A stretch of DNA of 8,803 bases, from the NCBI GenBank assembly GCA_937988745.1, contig CALKAR010000303.1, forward strand, positions 1 through 8,803, written 5' to 3'. The DNA is from an uncultured Peptococcaceae bacterium. GTDB taxonomy: Bacteria > Bacillota > Limnochordia > Darwinibacteriales > Darwinibacteriaceae. The position numbers were made by a program, and so were the translations under genes. Below, one piece after another: positions 6,030 to 8,803 of the stretch. The number at the start of each line of letters is the position of its first letter. The stretch's first letter is position 1. The notes beneath the pieces were generated by a model, which had not been told where the DNA came from, searched no databases, and saw only the letters and a program-made list of their open reading frames with translations.

Positions 6030-7525
6030 TGGCTCTACCCGAACAGAATCAACCATGGCCGCCCGAACCCTGGCGGCCCATTTTCGCGAAGTACGCCGAG
6101 TGGGCGGCGTGGTACTCGGGCGATCCCGAACAGTTAGCTAGAGTGTATGCGGGACTCGTTGCCACGCCGACGCCGCGGGGTCGGTTCTGGGCCAAGGAGA
6201 TCCGCGACGAGCGCCGCGTCATGCTTCACGTGCCCATCGCTGGCGACATCGCCGAGACCAGCGCCGACATGCTGTTCAGCGAGGTGCCGGACATCTCGAT
6301 TCCGGAGGCCCACCAGGAGCGGGCACCGTCGGGCGCAAAGGCCGCGCAGGACCGCTTGTGGCAGCTCATCGACGATGGCGGCATCCACAACCGGCTGCTG
6401 GAGGCGGCCGAGACAGCGGCGGCCCTGGGCGGCGTGTTCATCGGTCCGGTGTGGGATACCGACGTAGCATCGTATCCCATCCTGCGGGTGGTCCAGGCCG
6501 ACGCCGCCATTCCGGAATTCGCCTGGGGTTATCTGCGGGCCGTAACGCTGTTCCGGGTCATCGAGGACGACGGGGAGACGGTCTGGCGGCACATCGAGCG
6601 GCACGAGCCTGGGGTCATCCTGCACGCCCTATACAGGGGCACGCACGATAACCTGGGTCGCCGGGTGGATTTGACGCAGAGGCCGGAGACGGCTGGTCTG
6701 CAGGAGGTTGTGCAGCTGCCCGCGGCGATGGCCAACACGCTGGCGATTCGCTACGTGCCCAACGCGAGGCCAAACCGGACGTTCAGGGCCGATCCCATCG
6801 GCACGTACCTGGGCCGCAGCGATTACGCAGGGGCCGAAGGGCTTATGGACGCGCTGGATGAGGCGTACACCAGCTGGCAGCGGGACATCCGCATGGCGAA
6901 GGCGAGAGGGATCGTGCCCGAGGAATGGCTGGAACGACCGGACGGCAGCAGCGTGCTGAGGTTTGACGAGGACAAGGAATTCTTCGTTGGCGTCTATAGT
7001 GACCCATCTGCCGGGCAAGTGAAGCCCGAACTGTTCCAGCCGGGCATCCGGTTCCAGGAGCACGAGGCGACGTGTCTGCACTACCTGGAGCGCATCATCT
7101 CGGCGGCGGGATACTCGCCGCAATCGTTCGGCCTGCACATTGAGGGGCGGGCCGAGTCTGGCACGGCGCTGCGGATCCGGGAACGCAAGAGCCTCGTCAC
7201 CAGCCAGAAGAAGCGGCGCTTTTGGGAGCCCGCGGTGGCCGACGTGCTGTGGATGATGCTGGTCATCGACAGGGAGATTTTCGGCAACCGGACCATCGAG
7301 CCGTACCGGCCCAACGTGGCGCTGGAGGACAGCATCGCCGACTCGTTCCATGAGATTGCGCAAAGCGTCGAGTTGCTGTCCCGGGCGAAGGCGGCGAGCA
7401 CCCGGACGCTGGTCGAGATGCTGCACCCAGACTGGGACGCCGAGCAGGTAGACGCCGAGGTTCAGCGCATCCTGCAGGAGCAGGGGGCGCTGGTTCCCGA
7501 CCCGCTACAGGTGGGGATTGACTGA
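6029..7525 (+). CDS. Portal protein, SPP1 Gp6-like
   Basis: Forms the dodecameric ring at one head vertex through which DNA enters and leaves and to which the tail joins. The protein of 498 residues is a usual length. Supporting segments are DIAETSADMLFSEVPDISI (73-91), typical of the early part of Gp6-like portals, and EGRAESGTALRIRE (372-385) followed by K-K-R-R-F-W (394-399), the conserved stem and clip region; a helical, acidic C-terminus follows. The GTG at 6029 is chosen because AAGGGAG lies ten bases upstream and it overlaps the terminase stop by one base; the frame is open upstream to an ATG at 5987, but that extension lies inside the terminase gene. The position between terminase and minor capsid gene is the standard head-module order. 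G+C is clearly higher than in the left part of the window. Confidence 0.93.
   Translation: MALPEQNQPWPPEPWRPIFAKYAEWAAWYSGDPEQLARVYAGLVATPTPRGRFWAKEIRDERRVMLHVPIAGDIAETSADMLFSEVPDISIPEAHQERAPSGAKAAQDRLWQLIDDGGIHNRLLEAAETAAALGGVFIGPVWDTDVASYPILRVVQADAAIPEFAWGYLRAVTLFRVIEDDGETVWRHIERHEPGVILHALYRGTHDNLGRRVDLTQRPETAGLQEVVQLPAAMANTLAIRYVPNARPNRTFRADPIGTYLGRSDYAGAEGLMDALDEAYTSWQRDIRMAKARGIVPEEWLERPDGSSVLRFDEDKEFFVGVYSDPSAGQVKPELFQPGIRFQEHEATCLHYLERIISAAGYSPQSFGLHIEGRAESGTALRIRERKSLVTSQKKRRFWEPAVADVLWMMLVIDREIFGNRTIEPYRPNVALEDSIADSFHEIAQSVELLSRAKAASTRTLVEMLHPDWDAEQVDAEVQRILQEQGALVPDPLQVGID
7509..7516 (+). promoter_or_regulatory. Ribosome binding site for the minor capsid gene
   Basis: AGGTGGGG lies eight bases before the ATG at 7525, within the last codons of the portal gene. 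Together with the TGATG stop-start overlap it supports that start and translational coupling. Confidence 0.5.
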
Positions 7526-8583
7526 TGCCCATCAGTCCCGCGATGGCCGAAGCGGCCGCCGAGGAAATCCGCCGCATATACGCCGAGGCCGAGCGCATCG
7601 TGATGGAGAAGGTGGCCCGCCGCGTCGCCCGCGGCATCGACGAGGAGGGTTACTACGAGCGCAAACTGGCTGAACTCCAGGCTCTGCGTCGTGAAGTCGA
7701 GGCCGAGATTCGTCGGCTCCAGCGGGCCGAGCGCGAGGTCGAGCGCATCGTCGCCGACGCCTACGAGAAAGGCTCCCAGGCGGCCATCGTGGACCTGCGC
7801 AAAGTTGCCCAGGCCGACACGCTGCGCACGGCATTCGGGGCGGCGAACCAGCGAGCCATCCAGGCGCTAGCGCAGACGACCATCGGCAACCTGCGAGCGA
7901 CGCACCTGCGGATACTGCGTAAGGCCGAGGATGTATACCGGCAGGTAATCGCCGAGACGGCGGCGCCGCAGGTGCTGACGGGGGCGCTGACGCGGCGAGA
8001 GGCTGCGCAGCTGGCGCTGAACCGCTTCGCCGACATGGGCATTACTGGTTTCGTAGACCGGGCGGGGCGGACGTGGACGATTGAGTCCTATGCCGAAATG
8101 GCGACTCGGACGGCGGCCGGGCAGGCGGCCATTCAGGGGCACATCGACCGGCTCATCGAGAATGACAGGGATCTGGTCATCGTCTCGGACGCCCCGGAGG
8201 AGTGCCCTCTATGTGCCCCATGGGAAGGCCGGGTGCTCAGTCTGACGGGTCGCACGCCGGGCTATCCGACGGTTGACCAGGCGATGGCGGCGGGGCTATT
8301 CCACCCCAACTGCCGGCACACCCTCGGGACGTACATCCCGGGACTGACGGAGCCGATGAGGCGGACTCGAGACGCCGAAGGCTACCAAGAACGGGTACAG
8401 CAGCGCTACATGGAGCGCCAGATCCGCAAGTGGAAGTTGCGTGAGTCGGTGGCCATCACCGAAGAGGCCCGCCGAGAGGCCCGGGAGAAGGTAAGGGCGT
8501 GGCAGGCGCGAATCCGTCAGTTCGTGGCCGAGCATGACCGTAAGCGGTTGTATGCGAGGGAGCAAATCAACCGCGCGAGGTAA
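7525..8583 (+). CDS. Phage minor capsid / head morphogenesis protein (Phage_min_cap2-like)
   Basis: Minor head protein encoded directly after the portal, as gp7-type head morphogenesis proteins are. The N-terminal part (about 8-85) is strongly charged and helical, with heptad-like AELQALRREVEAEIRRLQRA near 49-68, consistent with a coiled coil. The diagnostic block is at 223-273: APEECPLCAPWEGRVLSL, then YPTVDQAMAAGLFHPNCRH and T-Y-I-P-G, matching Phage_min_cap2-type proteins. Cysteines in C-P-L-C (227-230) and the histidine/cysteine cluster HPNCRH (260-265) could bind a metal, which is inference. The C-terminus (about 285-352) is again basic and helical. The ATG overlaps the portal stop by one base, and the gene ends at the only real intergenic gap in the window. 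The role is probably head assembly at the portal vertex; it is less likely to be a tail protein. Confidence 0.9.
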   Translation: MPISPAMAEAAAEEIRRIYAEAERIVMEKVARRVARGIDEEGYYERKLAELQALRREVEAEIRRLQRAEREVERIVADAYEKGSQAAIVDLRKVAQADTLRTAFGAANQRAIQALAQTTIGNLRATHLRILRKAEDVYRQVIAETAAPQVLTGALTRREAAQLALNRFADMGITGFVDRAGRTWTIESYAEMATRTAAGQAAIQGHIDRLIENDRDLVIVSDAPEECPLCAPWEGRVLSLTGRTPGYPTVDQAMAAGLFHPNCRHTLGTYIPGLTEPMRRTRDAEGYQERVQQRYMERQIRKWKLRESVAITEEARREAREKVRAWQARIRQFVAEHDRKRLYAREQINRAR

Positions 8584-8598
8584 TTTGACGCTGGACGC

Positions 8599-8610
8599 GG
8601 AAAATTTTCC
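8599..8610. repeat. 12-base perfect palindrome
   Basis: GGAAAATTTTCC is a perfect self-complementary sequence 15 bases after the minor capsid stop codon. It could be an operator-like protein site. With no loop it is a poor RNA hairpin, so a DNA-level role is more plausible than termination. It could also be chance in an AT-richer gap. Confidence 0.5.
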
Positions 8611-8612
8611 CA

Positions 8613-8647
8613 CAGTTTTACTCGTCCTACGGTATGACGTAAAACTG
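8613..8647 (+). repeat. Inverted repeat, possible RNA hairpin upstream of scaffold-type gene
   Basis: CAGTTTTAC (8613-8621) and GTAAAACTG (8639-8647) are perfect 9-base inverted repeats separated by 17 bases. An inner GTC/GAC (8624-8626 with 8636-8638) could extend the stem past a two-base bulge, leaving a loop of about nine bases. No T-tract follows, so it does not look like an intrinsic terminator. It may be a processing or translational control element or a DNA operator. Confidence 0.55.
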
Positions 8648-8673
8648 CCGGATGTGGCCGACGGGCCTAAAGC

Positions 8674-8679
8674 GGGAGG
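8674..8679 (+). promoter_or_regulatory. Ribosome binding site for the scaffold-type gene
   Basis: GGGAGG lies eleven bases before the ATG at 8691. A nearer ATG at 8681 almost abuts it and opens only a five-codon frame, so the ATG at 8691 is the expected start. Confidence 0.5.
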
Positions 8680-8690
8680 TATGACTGACC

Positions 8691-8803
8691 ATGGATGAGT
8701 TGCGCTTTGACTTGCAGTTGTTTGCCGATGACGGCGGAGACAACCCCAACGCCGGGGGCAACGACGGCGGGCAGGACACTGGCGACGGCGGCCAAGGACA
8801 TGC
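8691..8803 (+). CDS. Phage scaffold- or capsid-type structural protein, N-terminus only
   Basis: Only the first 37 full codons are present; the gene runs off the window. The N-terminus MDELRFDLQLFADDGG matches the L-Q-L-F-A opening common to scaffolding (DUF4355-type) and some major capsid proteins of Bacillota phages. It continues as a low-complexity stretch rich in Gly, Asp and Asn, which points to a scaffold more than a capsid protein. The position after the minor capsid gene is where a scaffold gene is expected. Scaffold proteins shape the prohead and are lost before or during packaging. The exact family cannot be fixed from so few residues. Confidence 0.65.
   Translation, partial: MDELRFDLQLFADDGGDNPNAGGNDGGQDTGDGGQGH

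Larger units (their letters stand above)
8584..8690 (+). promoter_or_regulatory. Only intergenic region of the window, between minor capsid and scaffold-type gene
   Basis: This 107-base gap contrasts with the overlapping or abutting genes on its left. It holds a 12-base palindrome (8599-8610), a 9-base inverted repeat (8613-8621 with 8639-8647) and a ribosome binding site (GGGAGG at 8674-8679). It is likely a control point where expression of the abundant structural genes is separated from the packaging genes, by promoter, processing or attenuation. No convincing promoter or classical terminator was found. Confidence 0.45.

Noticed and set aside
5292..7426. Long minus-strand open frames, such as 5292-6056 (254 aa) and 6629-7426 (265 aa)
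   Set aside because: They lie opposite the large terminase and portal genes, have arginine- and proline-rich composition without family motifs, and are expected antisense shadows in G+C-rich coding DNA.
8585..8590. TTGACG as a -35 promoter element
   Set aside because: At 16-18 bases downstream there is no plausible TATAAT-like -10 element, so a promoter cannot be supported.
8613..8660. Inverted repeat as a rho-independent terminator
   Set aside because: The stem is AT-rich and is followed by CCGGATG rather than a T-tract.
8681..8698. Five-codon leader frame ATG-ACT-GAC-CAT-GGA-TGA before the scaffold-type gene
   Set aside because: Its ATG almost abuts the Shine-Dalgarno sequence, too close for initiation; it is probably a chance frame.

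Overview
The window reads as one uninterrupted plus-strand operon of a tailed double-stranded DNA phage or prophage. It runs from a truncated membrane transporter through four small enzyme or DNA-binding-like genes into the packaging and head genes: small terminase, large terminase, SPP1 Gp6-type portal, minor capsid protein, and the first codons of a scaffold or capsid-type protein. The portal, minor capsid and LQLFA-type N-terminus together resemble siphoviruses of Bacillota (Firmicutes). Purine-rich Shine-Dalgarno sites precede most genes and GTG starts are common, which fits such a host. I cannot name the host genus, and no integrase or attachment site is visible, so lysogen and free phage cannot be told apart.

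Region 1 (1-1227) is the 3' part of a sodium:solute symporter (SSS family) gene that overlaps the next gene by 32 bases. Region 2 (1196-4318) is the unusual part: PAPS-reductase-like, ParB-like, PAPS-reductase-like, ParB-like, in strict alternation. The second pair strongly resembles IbrA/IbrB, the E. coli prophage-associated pair. The first pair has the same order but is clearly divergent in sequence and length. Both PAPS-reductase-like genes end in a GTGA tetranucleotide at the junction with their ParB partner. Region 3 (4319-8583) is the canonical packaging and head module. Region 4 (8584-8690) is the only substantial non-coding gap and holds a 12-base palindrome and a 9-base inverted repeat. 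Region 5 (8691-8803) is the start of the next structural gene.

Base composition differs along the window. Sixty-base lines counted by hand in the left part (up to about 4.6 kb) give about 50-58% G+C, while those in the portal and minor capsid genes give about 63-68%. The left cassette therefore looks compositionally distinct from the head genes, although it is fused to them with no intergenic space. The most interesting hypothesis is that the transporter and the two PP-loop/ParB pairs form one co-expressed accessory system, perhaps nucleic-acid or nucleotide modification, sulfur or nucleotidyl chemistry, or regulation of phage genes, sitting directly upstream of DNA packaging. Its biochemical function cannot be read from the sequence.
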